Below, piece after piece: positions 46,448-56,427 of a stretch of 64,000 nucleotides of DNA. Below the pieces are notes generated by a model. The model was not told where the DNA came from. It did no database searches and was given only the letters and a program-made list of their open reading frames with translations. Positions within the stretch are counted from its first letter, which is position 1; every line of letters starts with the position of its first letter. Position numbers and translations under genes: made by a program. This DNA comes from Snodgrassella sp. CFCC 13594 (GTDB lineage Bacteria > Pseudomonadota > Gammaproteobacteria > Burkholderiales > Neisseriaceae), in assembly GCF_001590725.1 (NCBI RefSeq), contig NZ_LQXR01000010.1, forward strand, positions 1-64,000, read 5' to 3'.

Positions 46448-46974
46448 TTATTTCATAGACACATGGCGTCGTACGCGCAGTTTGGGCTGTGGACGGGGTC
46501 GAGGGCGGCAATCGCGCTTGCGTTGCCGAGCTTGATTATGTAACGACACGTGATGCAAAGGCGGCAGAAAAGCAGATCGATTACCAGAGTATTGAGCCAC
46601 AGCAGAATCGATATTGCGCTGGTTATGATGGTCTTCAGCACCATTATTTTCATCAGGCAATCGGCCATCAACTGGCCCATCCAACTCCCCCACAGCTTGC
46701 TGTAAATCATCTACTTCGGCACGTACATCAGCACCTGCTGATGTACGTCTTGGCGCAATTGTTGGGCTGTCTGCTCGATGCTGTCACGCGCTGCTTTAAA
46801 CTCAGCCATACCTGCCTGATTGCTTAAATCGGTTTTCACGTTGCTGATAAAATTTTGAATGCGCCCGACCCAAAGCCCAGCCATGCGCGCCACTTTAGGC
46901 AACCGCTCCGGACCCAATACCACCAAGGCCACTGCAGCAATGAGCAGCAGCTCGCTAAAGCCCAAATCAAACAT
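46448..46974 (-). pseudogene. tatB: Sec-independent translocase TatB, frameshifted
   Basis: The N-terminus has the TatB helix FDLGFSELLLIAAVALVVLG then PERLPKVARMAG and an amphipathic helix. The frame breaks near 46733: CAGCAGGTGCTGAT stands where one more G gives QQGADVRAEVDDL, and the second frame runs to the end with the neisserial TatB tail RKRDCRPRPRPQPKLRVRR. Restored length is about 176 residues. Since tatA and tatC around it are intact, the break is most likely a sequence error in a G-run. Confidence 0.85.
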
Positions 46975-46980
46975 GCCAGC

Positions 46981-47184
46981 TTAAGCCTTAGTATCGTCTT
47001 TGGGGTGTTCGATGATGTCGTCTTTTTTGGCCTTCGATTCTGATTCACCGTCATTCAACCCTTGTTTGAAATCATGCACGGCACCTCCTAAATCCTTCCC
47101 CATGTTGCGCAATTTTTTGGTACCAAAAATCAATACCACAATCACCAATACCACCACCCAATGCCAAATTGAAAATCCGCCCAT
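46981..47184 (-). CDS. tatA: Sec-independent translocase TatA
   Basis: The 67-residue protein has a single N-terminal membrane helix ([16 protein letters not shown]) and the TatA hinge [19 protein letters not shown] followed by a charged tail. It polymerises to form the twin-arginine pore. It is the first gene of tatABC, 6 bases before tatB. Confidence 0.95.
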   Translation of the reverse strand: MGGFSIWHWVVVLVIVVLIFGTKKLRNMGKDLGGAVHDFKQGLNDGESESKAKKDDIIEHPKDDTKA

Positions 47185-47304
47185 GAGTCTATCCTTTATT
47201 ACGATTTAAATTCATACAGTCATGCTGCCTGAAAACAGCCAGACATCATCACCAAAATACATGTCCGTTTAATGACCATTCCAATTTTGTTTGCCTTACC
47301 CCTA

Positions 47305-47646
47305 CTACTTCCGGCTGGCTTTCTCATCCAATCCGGAAATATTTTGGCGCCGTTTTAATTCCATTAAGACATCTTCTGGCCTTAATCCATGATAAGTCAA
47401 CAAAACCATGGTATGAAACCACACATCTGCCACTTCTTTAATCAAGTGCAATTTGTCACCATCTTTAGAAGCCATCAAAACTTCACCTGCTTCTTCAATG
47501 ACTTTTTTCAGAATTTTGTCTTCACCCGCATGTAAAAGCTGCGATACATAAGAGCTTTCCGGCGAAGCCTCTCGACGCACCGCCATGACATCAGCAATTT
47601 CAGTCAATACCGTGTCTAAATGCATTTTTTTTAATTCGTTGTCCAT
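47305..47646 (-). CDS. hisE: Phosphoribosyl-ATP pyrophosphatase
   Basis: The 113-residue protein is an all-alpha NTP pyrophosphohydrolase with the metal-binding KKVIEEAGEVLMASK and HLIKEVADVWFHTMVLL helices. It carries out the second step of histidine synthesis, releasing PPi from PR-ATP. AGGAGG sits four bases before the ATG at 47646. It lies directly after hisI in the his cluster and is encoded separately, not fused to hisI as in enteric bacteria. Confidence 0.93.
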   Translation of the reverse strand: MDNELKKMHLDTVLTEIADVMAVRREASPESSYVSQLLHAGEDKILKKVIEEAGEVLMASKDGDKLHLIKEVADVWFHTMVLLTYHGLRPEDVLMELKRRQNISGLDEKASRK

Positions 47647-47670
47647 GCTGCCTCCTGCTCCGCCATAAAT

Positions 47671-48087
47671 TTAATCATGGCTGTGCGTGTGTCCATAAAT
47701 GGCCAGTTCATCTTTCAATATTGCATCAGTAACCAACCACTGCCACCCATCCCACACTCGAAAAAAACAGCTCTCGCGTCCTGTATGACAAGCCATCCCA
47801 CCATTCTGCGTAATCAGCAACACCAAAGCATCGCCATCGCAATCCAAGCGCAACTCATGCACTTGCTGTGTATGCCCAGACTCTTCGCCCTTCATCCACT
47901 GCTTTTGCCGAGAGCGGCTGTAATAGTGGGCCAATCCTGTGCGCACTGTGTCGCACAAAGCTTCGGCATTCATCCAAGCCACCATCAAAACCCGTTTGCT
48001 GTGCGCATCTTGCACCACTGCACACACCAAACCATTTTGATCCCATTTTATTGCTTGTAACAAAGCCTGTTGTAATTCAGGCAACAT
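47671..48087 (-). CDS. hisI: Phosphoribosyl-AMP cyclohydrolase
   Basis: The 138-residue enzyme has [14 protein letters not shown], the [23 protein letters not shown] core with metal and substrate residues, and the [10 protein letters not shown] zinc region plus [10 protein letters not shown]. It opens the PR-AMP ring in histidine synthesis. The ATG at 48087, six bases after AAAGGGA, gives the normal start LPELQQALL; longer upstream frames to 48213 have no family match. Confidence 0.93.
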   Translation of the reverse strand: MLPELQQALLQAIKWDQNGLVCAVVQDAHSKRVLMVAWMNAEALCDTVRTGLAHYYSRSRQKQWMKGEESGHTQQVHELRLDCDGDALVLLITQNGGMACHTGRESCFFRVWDGWQWLVTDAILKDELAIYGHTHSHD

Positions 48088-48284
48088 GGCCATCCCTTTA
48101 ATTAAAAACCAATGTACGAGCCATCTAGCTACGGGCAGGTCACTTCTGCCCATCACGCCACCCTTTAATATATGCCGATTTGCCCTAAAATCAAAAGAGC
48201 GAGCCCATGCCATTCATCTCACGCTGCTGCCTTCATTGACAACAATATAAAGGCTACTCAAATTTGGGTCTGCAATAGCAAAGT

Positions 48285-49052
48285 TTAGCGGCGTACTTCA
48301 ATACCTGCAGCCTGCATCGCTGCTTTAGCCTCACCAATGCGCACTTCTCCAAAATGGAAAATACTGGCGGCCAATACCGCATCAGCATGCCCCAAACTAA
48401 TGCCTTCCACCAGATGCTGCACATTGCCCACGCCGCCAGAAGCAATCACAGGAATACTCACCGCATCACTCACAGCCCGCGTTAGAGCCAGATTAAAACC
48501 AGCTTTGGTACCATCCCTATCCATACTGGTGAGCAAAATTTCCCCTGCCCCACGGGCAGCCATATCTTGCGCCCAAGTCACTGCATCCAAGCCAGTAGGC
48601 TTACGACCACCATGGGTAAACACCTCCCAGCGGGTGTTATCCTCATTCACGGCCTTGGCATCTATCGCCACCACAATCGCTTGATTACCGAAAAAACCAC
48701 TGGCCTCATTGACCAAATCGGGATTAGAAACGGCAGCCGTGTTGATGGCCGCTTTATCGGCACCAGCATTCAATAAACGACGTATATCAGCCACACTGCG
48801 CACGCCGCCACCCACTGTTAAGGGAATAAATACCTGACTGGCAACGGCTTCAATCACATGTAGAATAGTGTCGCGATGATCAGAACTGGCGGTAATATCC
48901 AAAAAGGTAATTTCATCTGCCCCTTCGTCGTTATAGCGTTTCGCCACTTCAACGGGATCGCCCGCGTCGCGCAAGGCAAGGAAATTCACGCCTTTCACCA
49001 CACGGCCATTATCTACATCCAAGCAAGGAATGATGCGTTTGGCCAAGGCCAT
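48285..49052 (-). CDS. hisF: Imidazole glycerol phosphate synthase, cyclase subunit
   Basis: The 255-residue beta/alpha barrel starts [22 protein letters not shown] with the catalytic D11 and has [40 protein letters not shown] and [15 protein letters not shown] phosphate loops. With HisH it makes IGP and AICAR from PRFAR and ammonia. It lies between a small membrane protein gene and hisI. Confidence 0.97.
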   Translation of the reverse strand: MALAKRIIPCLDVDNGRVVKGVNFLALRDAGDPVEVAKRYNDEGADEITFLDITASSDHRDTILHVIEAVASQVFIPLTVGGGVRSVADIRRLLNAGADKAAINTAAVSNPDLVNEASGFFGNQAIVVAIDAKAVNEDNTRWEVFTHGGRKPTGLDAVTWAQDMAARGAGEILLTSMDRDGTKAGFNLALTRAVSDAVSIPVIASGGVGNVQHLVEGISLGHADAVLAASIFHFGEVRIGEAKAAMQAAGIEVRR

Positions 49053-49071
49053 GTTGTCACCTAATTAATTG

Positions 49072-49389
49072 TTAATTCAGCCACTGTGTGGCAAGTGCAT
49101 ACGCGTGGGACTGCAAAAAGAAATAGCCTATTCCTGCCGCCACCGAAAAAACCGCACCACTGATAAAATTGACCGATACCACGTCAAGCAACCAGAACAC
49201 CACGAACGCATACAGCCACAACACAAACCATGAAAACAACCAGATGGCATTAATGTGTGGCAAAGACCAATCCATCAAACTGATTGCCACCATCACAATA
49301 AAGGTAAACAGACTGGCTTCCCAAAAGGTTTGCTTGGCACGATCAATGCTCAACAGCAGCCACACACCCAATATTAACGCACCCAGCAT
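49072..49389 (-). CDS. Small membrane protein between hisA and hisF
   Basis: The 105-residue protein has three to four hydrophobic helices (LGALILGVWLLLS at the start, FTFIVMVAISLM, LFSWFVLWLYAFVVFWLL, and a Gly/Ala-rich last one). AAGGAGATG precedes the ATG, so it is probably expressed. I do not recognise the family. It is in line with hisA, hisF and hisI and 19 bases before hisF, but nothing links it to histidine synthesis by sequence. Confidence 0.65.
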   Translation of the reverse strand: MLGALILGVWLLLSIDRAKQTFWEASLFTFIVMVAISLMDWSLPHINAIWLFSWFVLWLYAFVVFWLLDVVSVNFISGAVFSVAAGIGYFFLQSHAYALATQWLN

Positions 49390-49455
49390 GACATCTCCTT
49401 TATTGTTTTATTTTAGATTAATGCATCCTTTGTATTCATGAAGTTAACTTTGAAT

Positions 49456-50199
49456 CTAAAGGCCCACCCATTCATCTGCTTGTTTTTGGGCTGCCTGAAA
49501 ATCCAGACTACCCTCATAGATTGCTCGCCCAGTAATGGCCCCCATCACGCCACTGTCAGCCACCGCACACAATGCTCGAACATCATCCAAGTTCGTCAAA
49601 CCACCAGAAGCAATCACCGGCACATTAACCGCCTCCGCCAATTTCACCGTGGCCTCAATATTCACACCACTCATCATGCCATCGCGGCCAATATCCGTGT
49701 AAATAATACTTTCGACGCCATAGTCCGCAAAGCGCTTGGCCAAATCGGTAACATGGTATTTGGTTAGCTTGGCCCAACCATCAATCGCGACTTGCCCATC
49801 TTTGGCATCCAAACCAACAATAATCTGCCCCGGGAATGCATCACACGCATCATGCAGAAACTGCGGATTTTTTACTGCGGCTGTGCCAATAATCACATAT
49901 TGCAAGCCTAAATCCAAATAACGTTCAACCGTTTCCAAATCCCGAATACCACCACCCAATTGCACAGGTATATCGTCACTTACTTCCGCCAAAATGGACT
50001 TAATGGCGGCAAAATTCTTAGGTTTCCCTGCAAAAGCCCCATCCAGATCCACCAAGTGCAGGCGCCTTGCACCTTGCGCCAGCCAATGCTTGGCCATGTC
50101 TGCTGGATTATCGGAAAAAACCGTAGCCTCTTGCATCAAGCCTTGTTTCAATCGGACACATTGTCCTTCTTTCAAATCAATTGCAGGAATCAATAACAT
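49456..50199 (-). CDS. hisA: PRFAR isomerase HisA
   Basis: The 247-residue beta/alpha barrel begins [19 protein letters not shown] with the catalytic Asp, and has [36 protein letters not shown] with the second catalytic Asp and [12 protein letters not shown]. It performs the Amadori rearrangement of ProFAR. A DUS (GGCTGCCTGAA at 49488) is inside its 3' coding end, reading as FQAAQ. Confidence 0.97.
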   Translation of the reverse strand: MLLIPAIDLKEGQCVRLKQGLMQEATVFSDNPADMAKHWLAQGARRLHLVDLDGAFAGKPKNFAAIKSILAEVSDDIPVQLGGGIRDLETVERYLDLGLQYVIIGTAAVKNPQFLHDACDAFPGQIIVGLDAKDGQVAIDGWAKLTKYHVTDLAKRFADYGVESIIYTDIGRDGMMSGVNIEATVKLAEAVNVPVIASGGLTNLDDVRALCAVADSGVMGAITGRAIYEGSLDFQAAQKQADEWVGL

Positions 50200-50246
50200 A
50201 GCAGCAACATTTCGTGATTAATCGTTAAATCCAAACCCAGCCAGAT

Positions 50247-50900
50247 TTAGGCTGTGCCATCCCATTGTAGAAAGTTTTGCAATAAGCGCAAGCCCGCGTC
50301 ATGGCTTTTTTCAGTGTGAAACTGTGTGGCAAATACATTATCACGCCCCACCACACAAGCAAATTCATTTGGATATTCACTGGTCGCCAGTACCAGTTGA
50401 GGGTCTACTGGCGCAAAATAATAGCTGTGTACAAAATAAAATCGCGCATCTTGCGCTACGCCGCGAAACACAGGATGTGAAACGCATTGATGCACCTGAT
50501 TCCAACCCATGTGGGGAATTTTCAAACGGGTACCATCAGGAGCAGCAGGGGCAGGTTGAAAACGCTTTACACTGCCAGCAAACCAACCTAAGCCTGGAGT
50601 CGGACCCTCCTCGCTGACATCAAACAATAACTGAGCGCCCACACAAATACCAAAAAAAGGTTTATTTCGCAAACCATCCTCAATGGCATCGGCCATGCCA
50701 CTACGCTTCAATGCGGCCATGCAATCAGGCATCGCCCCCTGTCCTGGGAAAATCACCTTATCCGCAGCAAATACCGTCTCAGGGCTTTCCGTTAAAACCA
50801 CTTGGGCATTTGCCCCGCATAAAGAATTGGCGGCTTGAACCGATTTCAATACCGAGTGCAAATTACCCATTCCATAATCAACTATGGCTATGTTCATCAT
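50247..50900 (-). CDS. hisH: Imidazole glycerol phosphate synthase, glutaminase subunit
   Basis: The 217-residue class I amidotransferase has IAIVDYGMGNLHSVLK at the start, FPGQGAMPDCM, nucleophile Cys in FGICVGAQLLFD and the His/Glu pair in FATQFHTEKSHDAG. It feeds ammonia to HisF. It is the first gene of the hisH-A-(small ORF)-F-I-E group, downstream of the glt operon. Confidence 0.96.
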   Translation of the reverse strand: MMNIAIVDYGMGNLHSVLKSVQAANSLCGANAQVVLTESPETVFAADKVIFPGQGAMPDCMAALKRSGMADAIEDGLRNKPFFGICVGAQLLFDVSEEGPTPGLGWFAGSVKRFQPAPAAPDGTRLKIPHMGWNQVHQCVSHPVFRGVAQDARFYFVHSYYFAPVDPQLVLATSEYPNEFACVVGRDNVFATQFHTEKSHDAGLRLLQNFLQWDGTA

Positions 50901-50949
50901 ATATAAAATACTTGTGTAGGTATTTCAGGCAGCATCAGGTGCCCAAACA

Positions 50950-50982
50950 AGAGGCTGCCTGAAACCCCACCAGGCAGCCTAG
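50950..50982. terminator. DUS-type terminator of the glt operon
   Basis: AGGCTGCCTG (50952-50961) and CAGGCAGCCT (50971-50980) form a 10-bp stem; the left arm continues as a full DUS. It lies 18 bases past gltL and before hisH. Confidence 0.8.
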
Positions 50983-50999
50983 GCATCATACCCGAAAGC

Positions 51000-51746
51000 C
51001 TAATGATTGAGAATCTTCGACAAAAACTGCTGCGCCCGTTCGCTGCGCGGGCTGCCAAAGAATTCATCTTTACTGCAATTTTCCACAATTTGGCCTTGGT
51101 CCATGAAAATAACACGATTAGCGACTTGGCGGGCAAACCCCATTTCATGGGTCACACACATCATAGTCATACCCTCTCGAGCTAAACTCACCATCACATC
51201 CAATACTTCATTAATCATCTCAGGATCCAACGCCGATGTGGGCTCATCAAACAGCATCGCAATGGGGTCCATACTCAAAGCACGGGCAATGGCCACGCGC
51301 TGTTGCTGACCACCGGAAAGCTCGGCAGGAAATTTCTTCGCATGTGCTGACAAGCCCACCCGATCCAAATACGCCAAACCTTTTTTGCGGGCTTCGTCTT
51401 TACTGCGGCCCAATACTTTAACTTGGGCAATGGATAAATTATCAGTAATACTCAGATGCGGAAACAGCTCGAAATGCTGAAACACCATGCCCACATGGCT
51501 GCGCAACTTCGGCAAATCGGTCTTCGGATCACCCACCGAGGTACCGTTGACTACAATATCGCCTTTTTGAAACGGCTCCAACCCATTAACACACTTGATA
51601 AGGGTCGATTTTCCTGAGCCAGAAGGCCCGCACACCACCACCACATCGCCTTTATTGATTTGTGCCGTGCAATCCGTAAGGACTTGAAAGTCGCCATACC
51701 ATTTGCTGACGTTGTTGATGTCGATCATCACAGAATTGTCTGACAT
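51000..51746 (-). CDS. gltL: Glutamate/aspartate ABC transporter ATP-binding protein
   Basis: The 248-residue ATPase has Walker [10 protein letters not shown] (about 41-49), signature [15 protein letters not shown] and Walker [15 protein letters not shown], with the GlnQ/GltL subfamily [19 protein letters not shown]. It powers import through the GltJK channel. It is the last gene of gltIJKL. AAGGAAACC precedes the ATG. Confidence 0.92.
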   Translation of the reverse strand: MSDNSVMIDINNVSKWYGDFQVLTDCTAQINKGDVVVVCGPSGSGKSTLIKCVNGLEPFQKGDIVVNGTSVGDPKTDLPKLRSHVGMVFQHFELFPHLSITDNLSIAQVKVLGRSKDEARKKGLAYLDRVGLSAHAKKFPAELSGGQQQRVAIARALSMDPIAMLFDEPTSALDPEMINEVLDVMVSLAREGMTMMCVTHEMGFARQVANRVIFMDQGQIVENCSKDEFFGSPRSERAQQFLSKILNH

Positions 51747-51758
51747 AAGCTGGTTTCC

Positions 51759-52431
51759 TTAAACACGCATTCTTTTTTGAATTTGTTTGACGCCATAGCT
51801 GCAGATCGTACTGATCACGAAATACACCACACCGGCAAAAATAATGTATTGGGTCTTCATCCCCATAGCATCGCCGCGCACGTTGGACGCGCCGAAGAAA
51901 TCCAATACCCCAATCGAAATCACCAAGGTGGTGTCCTGAAACAAAATAATGCTTTCTTGCAACAGCAGCGGTGTCATTTTACGAAATGCTTGCGGCAAGA
52001 TCACCAAACGCATAGTTTGCCCATAAGTCATGCCCAAGGCCTTGGCTGCATTCATCTGCTTTGGGGATAGATTGAATACCCGCACGCACAACTTCAGAAA
52101 AATAGGCTGACTCAAAGATCAAAAACGCGATCACACCCGCAACAAATCCAGTGTCAAAATTCACAAACTGGCCAGTTATCATGCGATAAAACAAAGGAAA
52201 AGCATAATACAACCACATGATGGTCAATAGTTTAGGCACCGAACGGAAAAAATTCACATACGCAGTGGCCGCAGCAGCCAAAAACTTAATAGAAGACAGG
52301 CGTGCCATGGCCAGCAACGTACCGATGAAACAACCGCCGACAATCGCCAAAAAGGTGATTTCCAGCGTTGTTTTCATGCCTTCCCACAAGGTGGGAGCAG
52401 CAGCGGACAATTCTTGTAAACCGAAACTCAT
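51759..52431 (-). pseudogene. gltK: Glutamate/aspartate ABC permease GltK, frameshifted
   Basis: The first frame carries the N-terminal membrane helices and SAYFSEVVRAGIQSIPKA; near 52056 it breaks, and the second frame carries MNAAKALGMTYGQTMRLVILPQ, the EAA loop, and the last helices. The expected join is IPKGQMNAAKALG, so two bases are missing (or one is extra) at AAAGCAG. Restored length is about 223 residues. It overlaps the end of gltJ by four bases. Confidence 0.87.
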
Positions 52432-53177
52432 GATTGTCCTTTCTCATTCATCAAACCCGGAATGCGGTAACGGCGCTCCAAGAAAGCCATGAAAGCAAAC
52501 AGCACCATATTAATCACCACATATACGATGGTGGCATAAGTGTAAATTTCGAAGTTGCTTTGCGAGTATTCGGCAATGGTTTTGGTTTGACTAATCAATT
52601 CAGCCACACCCACCAGCGATGCAATAGAAGCATTTTTAAAACAATTGGTTAACTCAGATCCCAGCGGTGGCAAAATTACCCGAAATGCCTGGGGCAACAA
52701 TACAATCCGATAGACCTGCCGAGTCGTAAAACCCAAGGCATAGGCTGCCTGAGTTTGGCCTCGGGGTAATGATTGAATCCCTGTTCGCACTTGCTCACAC
52801 ACCCGTGCGGCAGTAAATAAACCCAAACCAATGGCGGCTGAAATTAACGCTGAAGTGTTTGGCGTCAAATCGTAATACCACCAGTTTTTCACTGAATCGG
52901 GTAAAAAATTAGGCACCACATAATACCAAATAAACAACTGCACCAATAAAGGCACATTACGAAACAGCGTAACGTACAACGCGGCCAAACGTTGGCTACC
53001 GACGGAAGGCAAGGTGCGCATAATCCCCAGCACAGTCCCCAATGCCATGGCGATGGTCCAAGCAATTCCGCCAATGACAAACAGCCAACCAATCCCTGCC
53101 AACATCCATTGCAAGTAAATTTGACTGCCAACACCGGTTTGGTCAAATAAGACCCCCCAGTTCCATGTATAACCCAT
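52428..53177 (-). CDS. gltJ: Glutamate/aspartate ABC permease GltJ
   Basis: The 249-residue inner-membrane protein begins GYTWNWGVLFDQ, typical of GltJ, has about five membrane helices and the EAA loop QTQAAYALGFTTRQVYRIVLLPQ in two parts. The ATG at 53177 follows AAGGAAC; the open frame runs 33 codons further upstream without family match. It forms the channel with GltK. Confidence 0.93.
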   Translation of the reverse strand: MGYTWNWGVLFDQTGVGSQIYLQWMLAGIGWLFVIGGIAWTIAMALGTVLGIMRTLPSVGSQRLAALYVTLFRNVPLLVQLFIWYYVVPNFLPDSVKNWWYYDLTPNTSALISAAIGLGLFTAARVCEQVRTGIQSLPRGQTQAAYALGFTTRQVYRIVLLPQAFRVILPPLGSELTNCFKNASIASLVGVAELISQTKTIAEYSQSNFEIYTYATIVYVVINMVLFAFMAFLERRYRIPGLMNEKGQS

Positions 53178-53284
53178 TGATGTTCCTTTACTTAGGGTTA
53201 GAAAGCGGCAAACATCCGCTCCAGACTGTGTAAAACACAAAGCCGGCTTGGCTGGCAAGCCGGCTTGGCTGCACAAACGCTAAA

Positions 53285-54241
53285 TCACTCAGCCGGCTGA
53301 TCTGTCGGCGTTGCAATGATGCCTTTAACCTGTTCAGACATCGGGAACTGCATGTTTACCCCTTTAGGTGGGATAGGTTGTTCAAACCATTTTTGATACA
53401 TCGTGTTGATTTCGCCAGATTTAAAGGTTGCCTGTAAAGCACCATCAACTACCTTTTTAAAGCCATCATCACCTTTACGCAGCATACAGCCGTAACGCTC
53501 AAATGACATTGGCTTGCCCACAATTTCCCACTTACTCGGATCTTGTGATTTAGCGCGCTCGCCAGCCAACAACACGTCATCCATCATAAACGCTTGCGCA
53601 CGGCCATTTTGCAACATCAAAAATGCTTCACCATGATCTTTGGCAGAAATGATATTCATGCCCAATTTTTCTTTATCGTTATAGGCTTTCAACAACCGCT
53701 CAGAAGTGGTACCTGCGGTGGTTACAACGGTTTTACCTTTCAAATCAGCAAAATCTTTAATGGGGGAGCCTTTGGCTACCAACAGGCGCGTACCCACTTC
53801 AAAAAACGCACTAGAAAACGCTACTTGTTTGGCACGTTCTGCGTTATTCGTGGTTGAACCACACTCCACGTCAATGGTGCCATTCAATACCAACGGAATG
53901 CGGTTTTGTGAGGTAATGGGATTGTAGCGCACTTGCAAATTGGGCAAATTGAGTTCTTTTTTCACCGCATCAACGATTTTTAATTCCAAATCGTGTGCAT
54001 AACCCACTGGTTGACCGGGTTTATCTGCAATATAAGAAAATGGAATGGAAGAATCACGATAGCCCAATACAATGGTGCCGGAATTTTTAATTTTTTGCAG
54101 CGTATCCTCACCAGCCGCCGCAGTTGCGCCAGAGGCAGCAGAACCCGCAGCAGCACCTTTATCGCCGCCACTACAAGCCGTTAAACTGGCCAAAGCCGCC
54201 ATGGCAGCCAAAACCATGGTTTTGCGTTTAATGTTCATCAT
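53285..54241 (-). CDS. gltI: Glutamate/aspartate periplasmic-binding lipoprotein GltI
   Basis: The 318-residue protein has a lipoprotein signal (LASLTACSGG, lipidated Cys at about 23), an Ala/Gly/Ser linker, then IVLGYRDSSIPFSYI, RIPLVLNGTIDVECGSTTNN, the GltI hallmark, and SFERYGCMLRKGDDGF. It captures glutamate or aspartate in the periplasm. It heads the operon; a 108-base gap separates it from gltJ. Confidence 0.94.
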   Translation of the reverse strand: MMNIKRKTMVLAAMAALASLTACSGGDKGAAAGSAASGATAAAGEDTLQKIKNSGTIVLGYRDSSIPFSYIADKPGQPVGYAHDLELKIVDAVKKELNLPNLQVRYNPITSQNRIPLVLNGTIDVECGSTTNNAERAKQVAFSSAFFEVGTRLLVAKGSPIKDFADLKGKTVVTTAGTTSERLLKAYNDKEKLGMNIISAKDHGEAFLMLQNGRAQAFMMDDVLLAGERAKSQDPSKWEIVGKPMSFERYGCMLRKGDDGFKKVVDGALQATFKSGEINTMYQKWFEQPIPPKGVNMQFPMSEQVKGIIATPTDQPAE

Positions 54242-54511
54242 TGCATAAGTCCTTTTTATTGAGATTCATCTCCATTGCACCGTGATTCATTCGTTCGGCG
54301 AATGCGATGGAAGTTATCTTAGCGCAAAAAAATAGGTTTTCACAATACATTACATTCGACATTGCCAAATGATTTAGATATAAACAATTAGGGATTTCAT
54401 GCAGCCAGAACTGTATTATCAATCAAGGCGCTGGTTTTATTAATGAATACTGAAGTTTAATGATTCCTTATCGAGTGTAAATCATCTCGATTGAAGGCTT
54501 TTAGAATATGT

Positions 54512-54548
54512 AAAGCCAAGCAGTCAGGGCCGCTGATTGCTTGGCTTT
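54512..54548. terminator. Terminator of hisCB
   Basis: AAAGCCAAGCA (54512-54522) and TGCTTGGCTTT (54538-54548) form a perfect 11-bp stem with a 15-base loop that can also pair inside, 14 bases past hisB on the minus strand. It also shields the gltI promoter (54242-54511), where I see no gene. Confidence 0.9.
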
Positions 54549-54562
54549 AACTGCTTGAACAC

Positions 54563-55156
54563 TTAAGCGGTGAGCGTTCCTTTGGTCGAAGGCATCACGC
54601 CCGCCATGCGTTCATCGTATGCAACAGCCGCACGCAAAGCCCGTCCAAACGCTTTGAATACGGTTTCTGCTTGATGATGGGCATTAATCCCACGTAAATT
54701 ATCAATGTGCACGGTCATCATGGCGTGATTAACCAGACCATGGAAAAACTCACTGAACAAATCCACATCAAAACGACCAATCATGGCGCGGGTAAAATCA
54801 ATGTTGTAAACCAACCCAGGACGACCAGACAAATCCAATACCACTCGACTTAACGCCTCATCCAACGGCACATAACTAAAACCATAACGACAAATACCGA
54901 CTTTATTACCCAATGCTTCTTTCAGCGCTTGTCCCAAAGTGATGCCAATATCTTCTACTGTATGGTGATCATCAATGTGGTTATCGCCTTTGGCTACGAT
55001 GTCTAAATCAATCAAACCGTGGCGGCTGATTTGATCCAACATGTGTTCCAGAAACGGCACCCCAGTATCGAAATGGCCCTTTCCCGTACCATCCAAATTA
55101 ATGCTGACGGTGATTTGGGTTTCGCTGGTATGGCGGGTAATGGTAGCGGTTCTCAT
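54563..55156 (-). CDS. hisB: Imidazoleglycerol-phosphate dehydratase
   Basis: The 197-residue monofunctional HisB has the metal-binding motifs [30 protein letters not shown] and [14 protein letters not shown], then [18 protein letters not shown]. It removes water from IGP. Five bases separate it from hisC, so the two form an operon apart from the rest of the his genes. It lacks the phosphatase domain of the enteric fusion. Confidence 0.97.
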   Translation of the reverse strand: MRTATITRHTSETQITVSINLDGTGKGHFDTGVPFLEHMLDQISRHGLIDLDIVAKGDNHIDDHHTVEDIGITLGQALKEALGNKVGICRYGFSYVPLDEALSRVVLDLSGRPGLVYNIDFTRAMIGRFDVDLFSEFFHGLVNHAMMTVHIDNLRGINAHHQAETVFKAFGRALRAAVAYDERMAGVMPSTKGTLTA

Positions 55157-55161
55157 GGTGA

Positions 55162-56234
55162 TTAAAGGTTTCCGTATAGTTCGTCGATGACACGCAAAAC
55201 TGCTTGATTTTGTTCAGGCAGCCCAATGGTAATGCGCACACACTGATCCAACAGCGGGTGCGTGCCATGCAGGTTTTTAATTAAAATTTTATTGGCATAC
55301 AGTGTATCAAACAACACTTGGGCATCCGGCACACGCACTGTCAAAAAATTGGCTTCCGATGCAAAATCCTCAACACAGTCATAAGCGCGTAAAGCCGTGC
55401 GCATGCGCTCACGCTCACCCATCGACTGATTAATGTGCTGCAAAATAAACGGCCGATATTTCATCGCGAACTCAGCCGCAGCCAAATTCAACTGACTGAC
55501 ATTATAAGGTGGAATAATCTTGCGCAGCTCATGAATCAGTGCAGGCGCACCAGCTGCATAACCCACGCGCAAACCAGCAAAGCCAATTTTACTCAAGGTT
55601 CGCAACACCACCAGCTTATCAATGGTGCCTGCCTGACGCAAAAAACTGTCAGAAGAAAAAGCGCCGTAGGCCTCATCGATAACCACGATCCCAGGGGCTG
55701 CCTGAATAATGGCCTCCATTTGTTCGCGCTCAAACCGGCCACCGGTGGGATTATTGGGGTAGGCCAAAAATACCAATGCAGGTTGATGAGTATGAATCGC
55801 AGCCAGCATGGCTTCGAGGTCCAAAGTAAAATCGGAGTGCAAAGGCACCCCGACATAATTCAAACCAAAAAACTCAGCATTGACTCGATACATCACAAAA
55901 GATGGCGCAGGGCCACCACGACTGCCCCAGGTTCAGCCACCAACATAACGAGTCGTTCGATCAATTCATCCGAGCCATTGCCCAGCACCAAGTCAGCCTC
56001 ATCGGGAATGCGATGCGTCTGGCGCAACAATGGCAATAAAGCGCATTTTTGCGGTGCCGGGTATAAACGAATAGGCACTTCAGCCAGCATTTCGGCCAAC
56101 GCCTTTTGCATTTCTTCTGGATACTCATAAGGGCTTTCCATTGCATCCAGTTTAACAAAATCGGCCGGCACATCAGCCACCGCATATGCTTTGGCCTCGC
56201 GCACATAAGGGCGAACAACATCTAAAGCAGTCAT
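55162..56234 (-). pseudogene. hisC: Histidinol-phosphate aminotransferase, frameshifted
   Basis: The N-terminal frame has DAMESPYEYPEEMQKAL, RLYPAPQ and LGNGSDELIERLVML; near 55910 it breaks at GTGGCCCTGCGCC, where one more C gives VVVAPAPSFVMYR and the second frame continues. The rest has FLAYPNNPTGG, VIDEAYGAF and RTLSKIGFAGLRVGY with the PLP lysine. Restored length is about 357 residues, normal for HisC. Being needed for histidine synthesis and losing only one base of a C-run, it is probably intact in the organism. The ATG at 56234 is chosen on family alignment. Confidence 0.88.
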
Positions 56235-56342
56235 GGCGATCTCGATTCTTGATTGAAGTGAGTAAATGAGCAGCACGCTTTCGCCTCCAGCATGCCATTT
56301 AAAATAAATGTAACATACCTCCCACCCTCTCTGTAAAGCCCA

Positions 56343-56354
56343 AGGCTGCCTGAA
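56343..56354 (+). repeat. Single DUS copy before phoH
   Basis: AGGCTGCCTGAA, exact, unpaired, in the hisC-phoH divergent promoter gap. Acts in DNA uptake rather than as a terminator. Confidence 0.85.
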
Positions 56355-56427
56355 ACAGCTTCACCGCGCGTCCAACACTTGCATTTCAGCCTACTCGGCA
56401 GCATATTGTGTTTATTGTTTATTTTGA

